Below, in pieces: positions 14,628 through 25,961 of a stretch of DNA of 64,000 nucleotides. Both the position numbers and the translations under genes were made by a program. The notes below the pieces were generated by a model. That model was given only the letters and a program-made list of their open reading frames with translations, ran no database searches and was not told the DNA's origin. Source of the DNA: Glossina fuscipes (lineage: Eukaryota; Arthropoda; Insecta; Diptera; Glossinidae); the NCBI RefSeq assembly GCF_014805625.2, contig NW_023998414.1:24394496-24458495 (forward strand). The letters are read 5' to 3'. How positions within the stretch are numbered: position 1 is the first letter of the stretch; each line of letters opens with the position of its first letter.

Positions 14628-16707
14628 TATGCTTAGCATAATGCATCTCGATTGATAGTTACAGATACATTTTTAAAAACGGATGTACGATCCGCCTAAC
14701 TAACAATTACTCTCAAATATCGATCAAATACTTGGTAGGATCATCAAAAAAAAAAATAAATAAATAAAAAAATTAGTAAAAACATTTGCTTTTGAAGCCA
14801 CTGAAGCGAAAGTTTAAGGCAGTTGAAGGTTTCAAAGATTGATTGATCAGATAGATTGGTTTGTTTTTTTTTTTTTAGATCGCTAGGCTTATATTAGAAT
14901 TGTATGGAAAGTGCCGAAAACCTATTGATTCTAAAGTACATTTAGCTTTTTAATTCCGCTTTGTTTTTTTCCTGTTTTTTTCTTCATTCTATTAAAGAGG
15001 CAATAAACTTATATCTTAAATTGATCAAGTTTAAAAAGCAATCAAGTTAAATAATTTTGCGAATCATTAAAATGGCCAGACATGAAAACCCATTTAATGA
15101 CTAATTAGTTCACAAAAAAAAAAAAAAATAATAATAAAAAGTCTAAATAAAAATATAAAAAATTAAACCATTTCACGATACTATTATATTAAGATTGTTT
15201 GAATTCAGGGCGTGTTTTATTCTTTTTTTTTGTTTTTTTTTTTCAATTTACAGAGGAAATCTCGCGCCAATTAATATTTAGTAATGCAAAATTTATCATA
15301 GGCACTTGTAGAGGTTTTCCGGTTTTATCGGATGCCTGTAAATTGGCTAAAAAAAACATTCCGATTGCGTGCATACGAATGACCGCAGATGAATTATTAC
15401 CTGAAGGATGTATAGACTTTTTTGAGCTCTTCAAACCCGATGATCACTTAGATTATAGTCAACTAAAGCATTATGACAGTGATCCTAATGATCTCGTATT
15501 ATTACCTTTTTCATCCGGTACAACGGGTTTACCTAAAGGTGTAATGCTATCGCATAACAATATAGTCACGAATGCAGAACAAATTCAAGTTATTATACCG
15601 ACCGATTGCACCAGCAATCAGGAAGTAATACCAACAATGTTACCTTTCTTTCATATTTACGGCCTAACGGTAACAATGATATCCCGTTTAAGTTTCGGTT
15701 GTAAATTAGTAACAATGCCACAATTTAAACCCGAAGATTTAATGAAGTCTTTAAATGATCATAAAGGCAGCATTTTGAACCTAGTGCCGCCCATAGGTAA
15801 GTAATATTAAAAAAAAAAAAACTCATAAATAGAGAACGATTCAAAAAATATGAATTATTTATTTATTACTATTTGTGTTTAGCTTTATTTATGATTAATA
15901 GTTCTAAGATGTCTTACAAGACCGCTCCAAATTTACGTATGGTCTTAAGCGGGGCTGCACCCATAGCTATATCAGATATCGAACGATTTATAAAAAAGTA
16001 AGTTTTAAATATTTTCAAAAAGCTTTTACAAATATTCGAATGAGCTTTTATTCCGCTCTTGCAGATTCCCATATACGAAATTCTTACAGGGTTACGGTAT
16101 GACAGAAACCTCGCCGGTTGTATTACTTACACCTATCGGCAATAAACGGTATGCGTCAACTGGTTTCCCGGTTAGCAATACCGAAGCGAAAATCGTATGC
16201 TTCGAAAGTGGCGACTTAAAAGGTTTGGGACCCAATCAAACCGGTGAATTGTGCATACGCGGTCCGCAGATCATGCAGGGCTACTTAAATAATTCCCAAG
16301 CGACTGAAGAAGCCTTCTATCCAGGCGATTGGCTACGTACTGGTGATGTAGCTCATTACGACGAAGACGGCTATTTCTACATAACCGATCGCATGAAAGA
16401 ACTGATTAAGGTAAAAGGTTTTCAAGTACCGCCTGCCGAATTGGAAGCGATATTACGAAATCATCCAAAAATATTGGATGCCGCAGTTTTCGGTGTACCC
16501 CATGCCATAAATGGCGAAGTACCTAAAGCTTTGGTAGTTCTAAGGCCCGATATGAAAGCCAGCGAAGAAGAAATTTCTAAATATGTAGCCAACCGTGTAG
16601 CCCATTATAAGCAGTTGGTGGGTGGCATTATATTCACCAATGAAGTGCCTAAGAATCCTACCGGGAAAATATTACGTAGAATATTGAAGGAACAGTATTC
16701 CACTTAA
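6502..16707 (+). CDS. pdgy: Mitochondrial medium/long-chain acyl-CoA synthetase, pudgy orthologue (5 exons)
   Basis: Join of 6502-6813, 13309-13519, 15254-15796, 15883-15997 and 16065-16707: 1824 nt, 607 aa plus stop, close to the roughly 600 aa I recall for Drosophila Pudgy (CG9009). All introns are GT-AG and the phases (0, 1, 1, 2) agree. It belongs to the ANL adenylate-forming superfamily (firefly luciferase/4CL-like). The enzyme makes an acyl-adenylate from fatty acid and ATP, then transfers the acyl group to CoA for beta-oxidation. Visible motifs are the P-loop SSGTTGLPKG (residues 261-270), GYGMTE (403-408), RTGD with its ribose-binding Asp488, the ITDRMKELIKVKG hinge (about 500-513) and the catalytic Lys595 in PTGKILRR. 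The first ~40 residues are rich in Arg/Ser/Thr/Lys and nearly free of acidic residues, which fits a mitochondrial presequence. There is no C-terminal SKL-type peroxisome signal. Orthology to pdgy is by remembered similarity; substrate chain length is inferred. Confidence 0.9.
6814..13308 (+). other. pdgy intron 1 (6.5 kb)
   Basis: No exon-like frame that would keep phase 0 was seen. It contains dispersed-repeat debris near 7370-7470 and 9050-9420, a complete-looking repeat copy at 11403-12249, and A-rich runs near 8850 and 12290. It ends in the acceptor 'tttttctcattaacag'. Confidence 0.75.
11403..12249 (+). repeat. Dispersed non-coding repeat, long copy ('gtagggtata' family)
   Basis: Aligns by eye along its length with 31970-32617. 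It starts at 'cattatagtcggg' with a small palindrome (gtcgggcaaagccgac). Shared internal blocks are 'aggatccagaaaataggccg', 'cttcagttttcgttatat' and the 'acagacggacag'-type motif. The tail is 'caagtggtgtagggtata'. There is no open frame with a domain, so it is a non-autonomous element or ancient repeat. Partial copies occur elsewhere in the window in both orientations. Confidence 0.75.
13309..13519 (+). CDS. pdgy: pdgy exon 2
   Basis: Residues 105-174 plus one base. Encodes the N-terminal ANL subdomain with RQYTFAELRD, LAICLPNVPEYPG and GAIEAGLTITTVNPLYT, the characteristic early blocks of acyl-CoA synthetases. It enters after 'attaacag' in phase 0 and leaves at TCTG|GTAATT in phase 1. Confidence 0.9.
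13852..13885. repeat. (CA)n microsatellite
   Basis: CA run with one G interruption, in pdgy intron 2. Confidence 0.9.
14588..14627. repeat. (GA)n microsatellite
   Basis: GA run with one AA interruption, in pdgy intron 2. Confidence 0.9.
15254..15796 (+). CDS. pdgy: pdgy exon 3: ATP-binding P-loop
   Basis: Completes Glu175 from a split codon and runs to residue 355 plus one base. Contains the signature SSGTTGLPKGVMLSHNN and the downstream MLPFFHIYG block that lines the acyl pocket. The donor is ATAG|GTAAGT. In-frame sequence upstream of 15254 is poly-T intron and not coding. Confidence 0.92.
15883..15997 (+). CDS. pdgy: pdgy exon 4
   Basis: Encodes residues 356-393. Reads ALFMINSSKMSYKTAPNLRM then VLSGAAPI, the 'SGAAP' motif of 4CL/luciferase-like enzymes. 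Acceptor 'tgtgtttag', donor AAAAA|GTAAGT, phase 2 exit. It is too short to stand out as an isolated open frame but is needed to link exons 3 and 5. Confidence 0.9.
16065..16707 (+). CDS. pdgy: pdgy exon 5: core and C-terminal lid
   Basis: Residues 394-607 and the TAA stop (16705-16707). Holds QGYGMTETSP, the TGD nucleotide-binding Asp, the ITDRMKELIK hinge and the catalytic Lys595 near the end. The C-terminal domain is of normal length. A canonical AATAAA at 16754-16759 follows 47 bp after the stop. Confidence 0.92.
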
Positions 16708-16753
16708 TAGATAATAGATGGCGAAGAATCTGATACGAAATCAAAAGTGAAAT

Positions 16754-16759
16754 AATAAA
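16754..16759 (+). terminator. Polyadenylation signal of pdgy
   Basis: AATAAA 47 bp after the stop codon. It is the first canonical hexamer downstream and implies a very short 3' UTR. Other A/T-rich candidates follow, so it is only a likely site. Confidence 0.5.
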
Positions 16760-16999
16760 ATGCAAGCATTCAAAAAATATGATCAAGAAACACTTTTTTA
16801 GAAAATTTTTAAGAAAAATCAAAAAAAAAAAATCATTTAAATTTTTTAGTATTTAAAACGTTTTTTTTTTTTCTTACAATTTTAAAAATTTATTTTTAAT
16901 TTAATTTATGGCTTTTTCTTTTCCTCTTTTTGTTGACTATATTTTCTGAAAATTAAATAAATTTAAACTTAAAAAATTTCTTGATTTCGCATTTCAATA

Positions 17000-18010
17000 A
17001 TGTGCGAGCAGAGCACTACGCCATTGAACGCCATCTTTCGGCAAGAGGATGACTGCAAAGCAGAGACAGCGAAATAAATAAAGATGTTCCAACATTTTGT
17101 TTGAAATTGAGATTATAGGAGAATCTTAGGCACTTTTTGTGTATCTGTTATCAATAGCAAAGCCGTTAATAATTAGCAATCAGCTTGGCGACTTGCTCTT
17201 GCATTCTCTCTCACGACGGTGAATTATTTTCAATTGTAAACAAATGTAAACAAATTCAGACGGACTCTTTGAATTACTCTCAGATGCAGCCAATTTTGCG
17301 GGCGAAACTTTCAGCTACATAATTAGCAGCAGAATGGAAAGAAAAAAATGTTTGCATTTTTCAATTAAGTTAAAAAAGGAAAGAAAAGCCACATTATGCT
17401 TTATTTGTTTATTTATATGCCTTATTCCCTACTACTGTTGCTACTTTTTGTTGTCACATTGCCAAATTGTTTGCTTGTATTGAATTTCAACAGATGTTTT
17501 TTATTGATTAGCAGAGAATTTACCGACCGCTTTGCAATTACCATAGAATTGAATGTTGATTCTGCAAATTAGCATCGAATTTAACTTTGACTTTGCAATT
17601 AACATAGAATTTACCGATGGCTTTGCAATTAGCATAGAATTTAACTACTGCTTTGCCTTTTTAACAGAGAATTTAGCTACTGCTTTGTTTAATTTAATAA
17701 CAAAAAAAATCATGGCGGTCGACTTTTAGGCTAACTTAACAGAAAAAAAAAGGTCCAATTCTGTTAAAATGCAAAGCCGTCGGCAAAACAAAGGAAAAGG
17801 AAAAGAAAAGTACCCAGAGGTAGGTAGTGAAAGTGAAAACTTTAGGATATTTTGTATCTAATGTTTCTTTATTTTTTATTAATAAATCTATGTTTTCGTA
17901 TAAAATTTCTTAATTTCTTCAATTTTACAAGTTAGCCTAAAATTAGACCGCCATAATTTTTAAACAAAGCCCTCGCTAAATTCCTTGTAAAAAATAGTCT
18001 AAAAATGGCA
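17000..18010. repeat. Tandem/fold-back non-coding repeat region
   Basis: Five to six degenerate ~30-bp units beginning 'ctttgcaattagcatagaat' run from about 17510 to 17690. Flanking arms pair: 17712-17735 matches the reverse complement of 17931-17954 at 22 of 24 bases, and 17610-17626 matches the reverse complement of 17771-17787 at 15 of 17. Part of the left side (17150-17215) recurs at about 22300-22375. The layout suggests a fold-back or MITE-like element. No coding potential is seen. Confidence 0.6.
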
Positions 18011-19028
18011 GCTCTGTTAAATGATTAAAAGCCCAACTTAACAACTTAAAGGGTAAACGTAGAGGAGATGATAGAAGAGCAAAAGCGACCAAGGGAAACG
18101 AATCGCTAACAATCAGGAAACCATTAAAACGAATAACAATTTCTATTATACGCATTTTTATATATATTAATAAAGCTATTTTAAATATATAAAAAAGCTA
18201 TTAAATAAATAAAGCTATTTATATTTAAATATAAATTATATAAATTAATATACAGCAACAGGAAAGTTTTAGTTATTCAGCGTAACCGAAAAGACTAAAC
18301 TAATTTTCTGATCCTTATCCCGATTCAATAAAGTTTTTAAGAGGAGTTTGCAAAACAACAACACACACCGGTATTCCAATAAATCAGTAAACGTTAAATG
18401 TCAAAGATTATAATGTATGCCTGGATAGGACCCACCCCATCAAGCAATTCATCAAAATCACTTGTGGAATAGAAAAAGTAATTTAAGGCAATTGTTGTTC
18501 TAATGGTTGCATTATATTATTTGTGGACTAAGATAGAAGATGGTATCATGTATACATCCTAATATATATATAAGTACGTATTTAGAAAAGAAGATCAAAT
18601 AAAAATTATATTGTAGTTTATTATATTTATTTATGTTTATCTAATCAATTTTTTTTCTTTCTATATTTATTCATTTTATTTGGATTATATGTTATCCATT
18701 TTTCCGTATTACGCATGAGTTAGTTCACACGACATCTATTCATATCTTCTTGTTATTATATTGTTATTATTTTTGTGAATTAAACAATTAAAAAAATGCA
18801 TAAAATATTTGAACTGTTTTTTTTCTTTTATTATCTTTCCGATTAGTAGGCCAAGAATTTTTAATTTTTGTACCCTGGCAAAGCATTTATATTCTTTTAT
18901 ATTTACTTTCTTTAGCAAGTTAGGAGAAAATAAAACTCACGAAGAGGAAACTAAGATATAATCTTAGAATAAAAAATTATTTAATTTGATATGCCCTACC
19001 CTACCCTTGTTTCAATTCAAATTCTCTT

Positions 19029-19730
19029 AAGTTTGTGCAGATGTATATAACATGCAGATGGAAGTACGAAAAATCAATCCATCTCTTATTATACCGATGG
19101 ATTGATCATCGTTTTTCGAATCGATTTAGGTTTGTCGGTCCATTTAGGGTACTGATGTGCTCCCAGCACAAGAGACAGGTTTATTGGATTCGACCATTTT
19201 TTTCAAGCACTGCCTACTTAAAACCTTTGCGACGAAAAATTGGTGAGTAACAGCACTTTTGTGTATTAAGTTTACAAGAAGAATCAGGATCGGATGAGAT
19301 AGTTTTTTCGAACCCTCTCGTATGCAACCGTTCCTATGAAACGTAAGCCTCTATATGACAAATGTCTAATTGTTTTTTTTTTTTTTTTTTTTTTTAATTA
19401 AATTGCTTTCTCCTTTTCTATTAGTAGATGCGCCATCCGGAATTTGTATATTTGCTTGCATGAGTAGCCGAGTAGGTAAAAATTACGACTACTAAGACAG
19501 TGTTCGTAATGACTTTTCAAAACCTGGCATTATATCGAAAGTGGTCGAACAACTGGTTCGATACAAAACCATTTTCAATAGCTTTCGTCTTTGAGCTGAT
19601 ATACATCAGTATACCGTATAGGTAATTCTCTTAGTATGCCTGTAGGTAAACCATAATAAAACAAAACGCAGATATAAAATTATGTTAAAGTATGGGTCCT
19701 ACTGCGTGCTGTATACATCCGCACAAACTT
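19029..19730. repeat. Inverted repeat pair bounding a 0.7-kb segment
   Basis: 'agtttgtgcagatgtatata' near 19029 is the near reverse complement of 'gtatacatccgcacaaactt' at 19711-19730. The same edge sequence ends copies of the 'gtagggtata' family, so this is either two opposed fragments or one element with inverted ends. A SINE-like fragment and a poly-T tract lie inside. Confidence 0.5.
19456..19512 (+). repeat. Partial tRNA-derived SINE (head only)
   Basis: 'gcatgagtagccgagtaggt' followed by 'aaaaattacgactac' matches the head of the SINE at 55079-55352. Similarity ends soon after the A-box part, so this is a truncated or strongly diverged copy. Confidence 0.5.
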
Positions 19731-20252
19731 AATATATCCTTGTAGCATAAGCGATATAGCTGAAGATCTATTCAATTAAAAAAAAAAAAATTTTGAGTTC
19801 GATTATATGTATACCCCAAAATCGTATACACTTGTACACTCATACAATGTGACCTGACATTCTACACTTTTTTTAGACTTGTTAAGCTTTTTCATCTATT
19901 CTTCTCTAGCATGAACAGCGTAATTCATTATTTATTTCTGCTGATAGTAATTCGATATCAAGATCGGCTTTATCGTTTAAAAAAGTTGCTTTCCTCGTTC
20001 GTTAAATTAATGTAAAAAAATTTTTTTTATTCGCTCGAACAGCAGGATGATCTGTGGAACAAGCTCACTTTACAAACTGTTGCTTATTTGCACACACAAT
20101 GAAGAAAAAACTAATAATTTGTTACGATTTCTTAACCCTAACTAAACTTTACTTGAAGTAATGACCTTGAGCATTTCTCCTAACTTTAAATTCATTCTAT
20201 TATTTCGAACTAATTCCAATTTTATAATGAAATTCAAATAAATTGTTGTCCC

Positions 20253-20456
20253 TTTTTTTTTTTTTTTTCTTGTTGTAAGACCGTGAGATCGGGAAGCGGT
20301 CGCAGTCTATGAAATGCGTGCCGATTCGGTAAGTGTTACCGACTGAGTGCTTACTATAACTATAACGACCAGAGTAAAATTTACCGCATTGAGATTTGAA
20401 GCCGCGAGCATAGACTTGGTAATCGTGAGTTTTACCTACTTGGGTGCATACAATAT
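20253..20456 (-). repeat. tRNA-derived SINE, reverse copy
   Basis: Read on the minus strand it starts with a 'caagtaggtaaaactcacga' A-box region, has a GGCTTCAAATC B-box-like site near 20393-20403, and shares with 55079-55352 the following 'ttatagt...agtctacagtcgg'-like body. It ends in an A(16) tail (poly-T at 20253-20268 on the plus strand). An uninterrupted frame of about 109 codons across this copy is therefore fortuitous. Confidence 0.7.
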
Positions 20457-21075
20457 TTACTGCATTGTTCTTCCCAAAGAAACACATTAAAAATTGGAAA
20501 TATATCGAATTAAAGCGACGTACATGCATTTGAAAATTATATGTTGGAAATATTGAAAATATCTTTTTATATATTATTAAATAATAATTGCTTAGAATTA
20601 CATTCGAGTCTTCCCGTTAAGCATATTAAAAAGGGTAGATATCCATATGAGCGAATGAAGAGTATAAAAGGGATGAGAACAGAGGCTATGAGCGTAATTT
20701 ACACAAGCAACATTCACTTCAATGTCTAGCTCCTTGATCGTGCTCCCGAGCGAGGAAAAGATAACAAATGATAGGGTGGTTAGATAGTTACAAAAACATT
20801 TTATAATAAATTAATAACTAATCACTCAATAAGTCCCTAGTCTGAGCGCTATGTGACAACATTGTCGACAGGGCAATGGCATAATAGTCATCGACTATCT
20901 TGAAAAGGGATGAAAAATCAATAGTGGATATTATGTAACATTATAAAGGGCAAATTAGACCGTAGACTTATTGAATGATGCGAAAAATAATGTTTTCGGC
21001 TGTCATTAGTTCAAATTTAATTGCAATGAAATGTTTTATTGCGACAGCAATAATCTTTAGCCTGCTAAACATCAC

Positions 21076-21098
21076 ATATATATATATATATATATATA
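21076..21098. repeat. (TA)n microsatellite
   Basis: Pure TA dinucleotide run in intergenic DNA. Confidence 0.9.
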
Positions 21099-22439
21099 CA
21101 TATATTTTAATATAGAATATTCTTAAAATGAATAAAATAACAAAATATAACAATAATTATGCTACAATTATTTTTTCCCAAGTTTTCAAACACTTACCTG
21201 CTACGTTATATGGTAATCCCGTTATCATGTTAATCTTTAGGGTTTTCAAAGACTAAACATCAAGAAAATCCGCAATGCCCAAGTATTATTAAAATAATTT
21301 ATTTATCTGGCGAGCCATTGGTCAGATGGATAAGAAGGGATTGAATTGTATCGCAATAATAAAATACGCGCGAATTGCTTTTATTTATTTGTTTATTGTA
21401 TTGAAATTGCATAAAATTTAATTTTTTTATACAATTCAAGCAGAGAGCTAACGCTTTCTTAGCAACGAAGGCTCTCGGCAGTTAAATTGCCGTAAAGACC
21501 ATAAAATGCCGTCTGATATTCTCACTTAATAAATAATTATGGGTAAGATTGGTATAACAAATCGAGGTCCATTTATTAAAGTCTGTACGAAAACCTCATG
21601 ATTTTAATTACAAAACTAAGCCTAATCTTCTGAATTTCCTTATTGCTATCATCAGGACTGACAAGTTCAAAAATCAGATGAGTCTTTGAAGAAAACGAAA
21701 ATTGTTATTTCTTTTCCTTTGCTTTATATAATCACTTCGCTTCATTTTCGCTGCTACCATTCACACTAAACGAATGAAGCAAAAAGAAAAGAAACAAATT
21801 TCCGTTTGTTCGAACCAAATTTTTGTCTAAATAATAAAAATGCCAGAAGCTCTATGTAAATCCAAAGGGTGAGTGAGCATATCTGTCGTAAACATATTTT
21901 TTTGTAAAGTCTCGAAAAAAAAACCAAACCATCCGTTTGAAAAATGTAAGCAAACGCTATCAGTGCAAAAACCCGAAAAAACAGTTATGAGCTCAATTAA
22001 CTGAAGCGCCGTACACAATGAGTGCATACGCACGACGCATCATTCACTCAAATGCCAAAAGTAATGATTTGATTGTACGTTCGTTCGTATTAAGAAAATA
22101 TTTCATATAATGTGTAATGGGCGGTATATAAACGTGAAGGACAGGTGCATACATGAGCGTATGCAATAATGACGTGTATGTGACGTCTATGTTAGTGCCA
22201 TAGTTGAAATACTTGCAACGAATTATATGCCTTAGCAGAGAAATTTAAGTACAGAGAGACATCCATCAAAATTTTCAATACTCAAGGTCTTTTCGATCTA
22301 TTCGCTATCAATGACAGTTACCGTAACAGGAACGCCATTAATTAGCGATCATTGGATTGCTTGCTCTTACTCTATTTCATTATTATATGCTAAGCCAATT
22401 ATGATAGACTTTGTTTATGCGGAAAGACCTAGGATTCTT

Positions 22440-23250
22440 ATTTAAAAGTGATTCCGAAACAATCTAAGCTTGTCTAGCCGTTAGATGCCTGTCCATGTGT
22501 TCTTATGTCTTCAGTTTACAATTTTTGAAATATTTTGATGAAATTTCATACATTGATGCTTCCTGGCTTGAGCATGGACCTTGTTAAAAATCCTTTAGAT
22601 TGGACCACTTTTTCGGCGTAAGAAAAAAAAATTAAATAAAAAATTTCCCAACAAAAATCGCGGAGTAATATTGCTTTGGCGTTTCGGGCAAGTTTAAGAT
22701 TTAATTTTTAATATTTCGTAACGAAAATTGATCCACGCCAATAATTTGAAATAGAAATCAATTTTGCAATATTTGAATTATGTAAGTAGGTAAGTATGTT
22801 ACGTCCCATTCCATATAAAAATTTTCATGAATGAAAAGCCTTTAAAGTAAAGGTTTAATTTCTAATATTTTATGAACAAAATTGAGCCCTAGTAATAATA
22901 CATTACACGACATTAACGTTAACCGTAGGAAATTTGGATCACAAAGCTTCCTATGAAAATTAAGCCCTTGTGCGATGTTTATAGTTTTTTTTAGAAGAGA
23001 AACAGGTGAAACGACACCAGAAGAAATACAACAAAATCTTTAACCAAAAAAATTTAATTCGATAAATTTGGATCGCATCAATCGACGTTTTAGACATCCT
23101 CGAGTAAGGGAACTTTCATGAGTAGTGTGCCTTTACGTGAAAATAATGAAAAGTAATAAGTTTTAGTGTATTATCACGAAAATGACTGAACAAGTGTTTA
23201 CGGCAAAGTAGTGTAGGGTATTCAATGGCCGCCTTATCCGACTATAATGT
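22440..23250 (-). repeat. Reverse-oriented 'gtagggtata' family member
   Basis: Shares 'gtgattccga..caatctaagctt' with the fragment at 2586-2915 and 'attatcacgaaaatgactga' with about 27113-27132. It ends with 'gtagggtattcaatggcc' and then 'cttatccgactataatg', the reverse complement of the start of the copies at 11403 and 31970. Confidence 0.6.
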
Positions 23251-24477
23251 TTTTATTTGACTCCACACAAAAAAATTCTGTTAAATTGATATTACGCTAC
23301 ACTGTATCAAACATACATGTGTTTGTAACGTATATACGCATATACAGTAGTCCAATGAAGTTTACATACAGCGCGGACTATTAAGACTTCTCTTTTTAAA
23401 AACTCTTTTTAATGGCTTGAAGGTCAAAAATTTGATTCCTTCAATGCGAATATGTAGGCAAGCAGTAGTAGATTTAGTTAATTTTAACCACAAATGAAAT
23501 AAATATTAAACTACCTGTCAAACGAACCGCATGTACACACACACTTCTTTTGTGATGTTTTTTGAGCGGATACGAAGATAAGAAGCAGCATATTATTAAA
23601 ACCTACTATTCGGTCCTAATATGCTTTCTGCTTAATAACGTCCTTTAATATAATGTTTTGACATATTTTGCATAATTTGTCTTGTGTGGGAAACAGGGAT
23701 CTTACTCTATTCCCTTGTAGTTTGTTTTTCCGGCCTAAGAGCGACAGGATTGAGTATTTTCGCATTTTGCGGTCAAATTTATTCCAGATATTTTGGATGA
23801 GGTTCATACCCTGGGGGTTTGTGGAAGAGAGTGAAGCACTTTGAGGCAATTATATAAGAATCATGCTGAAATTAGGCAGAACTAATGCTTCAGTGTCCTG
23901 AAAAAATCCTCCACCAATTTTCAGACTCCATTGGCCCAATGCATAGCAAAGTATAACAAGACCATTGCAATCTCACCGTAAGCCGTTGGATAGAAGAACG
24001 TGATATGAACCTAAGACAGCAAGTTGCCAGGGAAAACGACCAATTCTTCGTGGAATGAGGCTTAGAAATGTCTTTTTCCTGCCTTAAATATAAATAATAA
24101 TATATCCCTTTCTCATTTAATGCATTTGTGTACACACATAAAATAATTGTAATGAATAGATGCATAAATGAATATAAACTTCAGGCATTAAAAGTTCATC
24201 CTCAATCCAAAGTTATGCAATTTGATTTGTTCTCCATATTTTCGATAAGGGTAAGCTGTCGGAACAAGAATCTTGAATTTTTTTACGAAAAACCCAGACA
24301 TCTATTTTCACTGCAGTGAACATCCTTCCAAGTCTTCAATTTAATGCTTTCTGATAATAGAACAAATAATTATTCGGGTGGGGCCGAATCTCGCACACCC
24401 ACCACCATTAAAATCTCTGTCGCCTCATGTTTTTATTGATTATCATAAAAAAATGATTGGCGATATACTCCACCATT

Positions 24478-24671
24478 AATTTAAAATTAGCACACTTAGC
24501 TTTTCGCATTCTACTCTCCAAGCGGTTCTATTTGAAATCCTTATGGACGGTATCTTTAAAAAAAAGCTATATCTCCCATGTGGTAATGCCCGCCACAAGT
24601 AATTTCGAATTAACGCACTTGCCTTGTTGCCTTCTACTCTGCAAGTTCTTTTATTTGATACCCGGACTTGC
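24478..24671. repeat. Degenerate ~123-bp tandem duplication
   Basis: About 70 bp at 24478-24548 recurs at 24601-24671. Both follow the pattern 'gcattctactctccaag' / 'gccttctactctgcaag', preceded by 'aattag/aattaa..cacttg' and followed by 'ctatttgaaat' / 'ttatttgatac'. The spacing of 123 bp suggests two units of a satellite-like repeat. Confidence 0.6.
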
Positions 24672-25441
24672 GTTCCGACTTCGTGCTTCGCTACCGGCTT
24701 GTCCTCTAACTAATTTAATCCATTTTCAATGCCCACCTTGAGGTCGATATGTTCACTGTTGCGACCAGGAGAGTATCAGCAATACTCATCATTCAAACAC
24801 AGAGACGAACGGACGGACAGACACAGCTTAATCATTTCAGAATTTCAAGCTGATCAAAAATATATCTATATTACTTTTGACAAAATCAGCCCACCCCATC
24901 CCATTCCACCCCTCCCACATAATTGGAACAGGATGCTTTTAACACTCGTTCATTAGACTTTTCATAGGGATAGATTAAAGTTTTTTTTTTTTTTTTTAAT
25001 TTAAAAAAAAATATTTGGTGCGGAAATGCTTGGTCAATATGTTTAGAGAGTTTTTATAAAAGCAAATAATTTCTTTTAATGTTCGCTAACAAAAACAAAA
25101 AACGAAATGATAAATTTCAGTATCGTAATGATCGGCGCCATCAAAATAAACGAGATTAATGAAAAAAAATTCCCCGGCAAAGGAAGATAGTGAAAATCCA
25201 CCATATAAGGAAATTAACTGTAAAAAAACGCGAACCAATGGTAGTGTATAGCGTTTATATGTAAGAAATATTTACATATATGTTTTTAATGGCGACAATT
25301 TTAATGCAAATGCAAAAACGAATGAAGGAAAATCCAACGCAATCGGAAAGAACGCTTAACGCTTATATATATAAAAAAATTTCCAAGGAATAACATGTTA
25401 CGCTTGAAACGATGTTTCTTCGCTGTTTGAGATGTGCGTAC

Positions 25442-25961
25442 TCAGTTATTACATAAGAAAGCGTCTAATTGAGTTGACATACCGAGTTGAGTTTATCCGC
25501 GATTTGTTCGACTAAAAGAAAAAAAAAAAGGAAAAATAAAGCGTTAAGTAAAAACTATTTAATAAATTCTATTCAATTTGTTAACATTTCATTTGTTTCC
25601 ATTGCCTTCCTTGCATTCCTTTACAGAGTGGCGATCCTGTTGCGAGACAGCGTTATAACAAAATCGGAATCACAGATTACGGAAAACATAAGCATCGTTG
25701 AAACAATTATTTCAACTTTTTTTTATTATCGAGCCTTGGTTCGATTCATTCAATCGCACTACCGCTGGCATATTAATTATAACCAAAATTCGGAGATCGT
25801 AAACGAGAAGTTTAAGACAGGCATACTGTAAATCAACTTCACTCAAACAACAGCATCGTCATATGTGAATGCGAATAAATCGTTTAGTAGAAGCATTGGG
25901 AAAAAGAGAAGTTAATCGAGAAACAATAGTGGTATAGACGCTACCTTGGATTCCGAATCAG
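25442..25961 (+). promoter_or_regulatory. Putative promoter and 5' leader of the Ovo-like gene
   Basis: A TCAGTT initiator-like site lies at 25442-25447. A good acceptor-like tract ('ccttgcattcctttacag') ends at 25626, so a 5' non-coding exon may begin at 25627. In the reading frame of the downstream ATG a TAG stands at 25935-25937, which fixes 25962 as the first usable start. The leader has no other coding evidence. Confidence 0.3.

Larger units (their letters stand above)
13520..15253 (+). other. pdgy intron 2
   Basis: Non-coding, 1.7 kb. Contains a CA microsatellite (13852-13885), a GA microsatellite (14588-14627) and A/T runs. The acceptor is preceded by a long T tract near 15220-15250. 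Confidence 0.8.
16760..25441. other. Intergenic region between pdgy and the Ovo-like gene
   Basis: No supported protein gene in about 8.7 kb. Contents are a tandem/fold-back region (17000-18010), SINE-related sequence (19456-19512 and 20253-20456), a TA microsatellite (21076-21098), dispersed repeat fragments near 19028-19730 and 22440-23250, and a ~123-bp duplication at 24478-24671. Open frames of 60-110 codons here either fall inside these repeats or lack any domain. Confidence 0.65.

Noticed and set aside
20200..20529. 109-codon minus-strand frame resembling a small cysteine-containing protein
   Set aside because: Lies across a tRNA-derived SINE copy with a poly-A tail, alignable to 55079-55352.
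25487..25831. 114-codon plus-strand frame upstream of the Ovo-like gene
   Set aside because: Starts in an A-rich tract and contains a good splice acceptor in the middle (25626). No similarity or domain; more likely promoter/5' leader.
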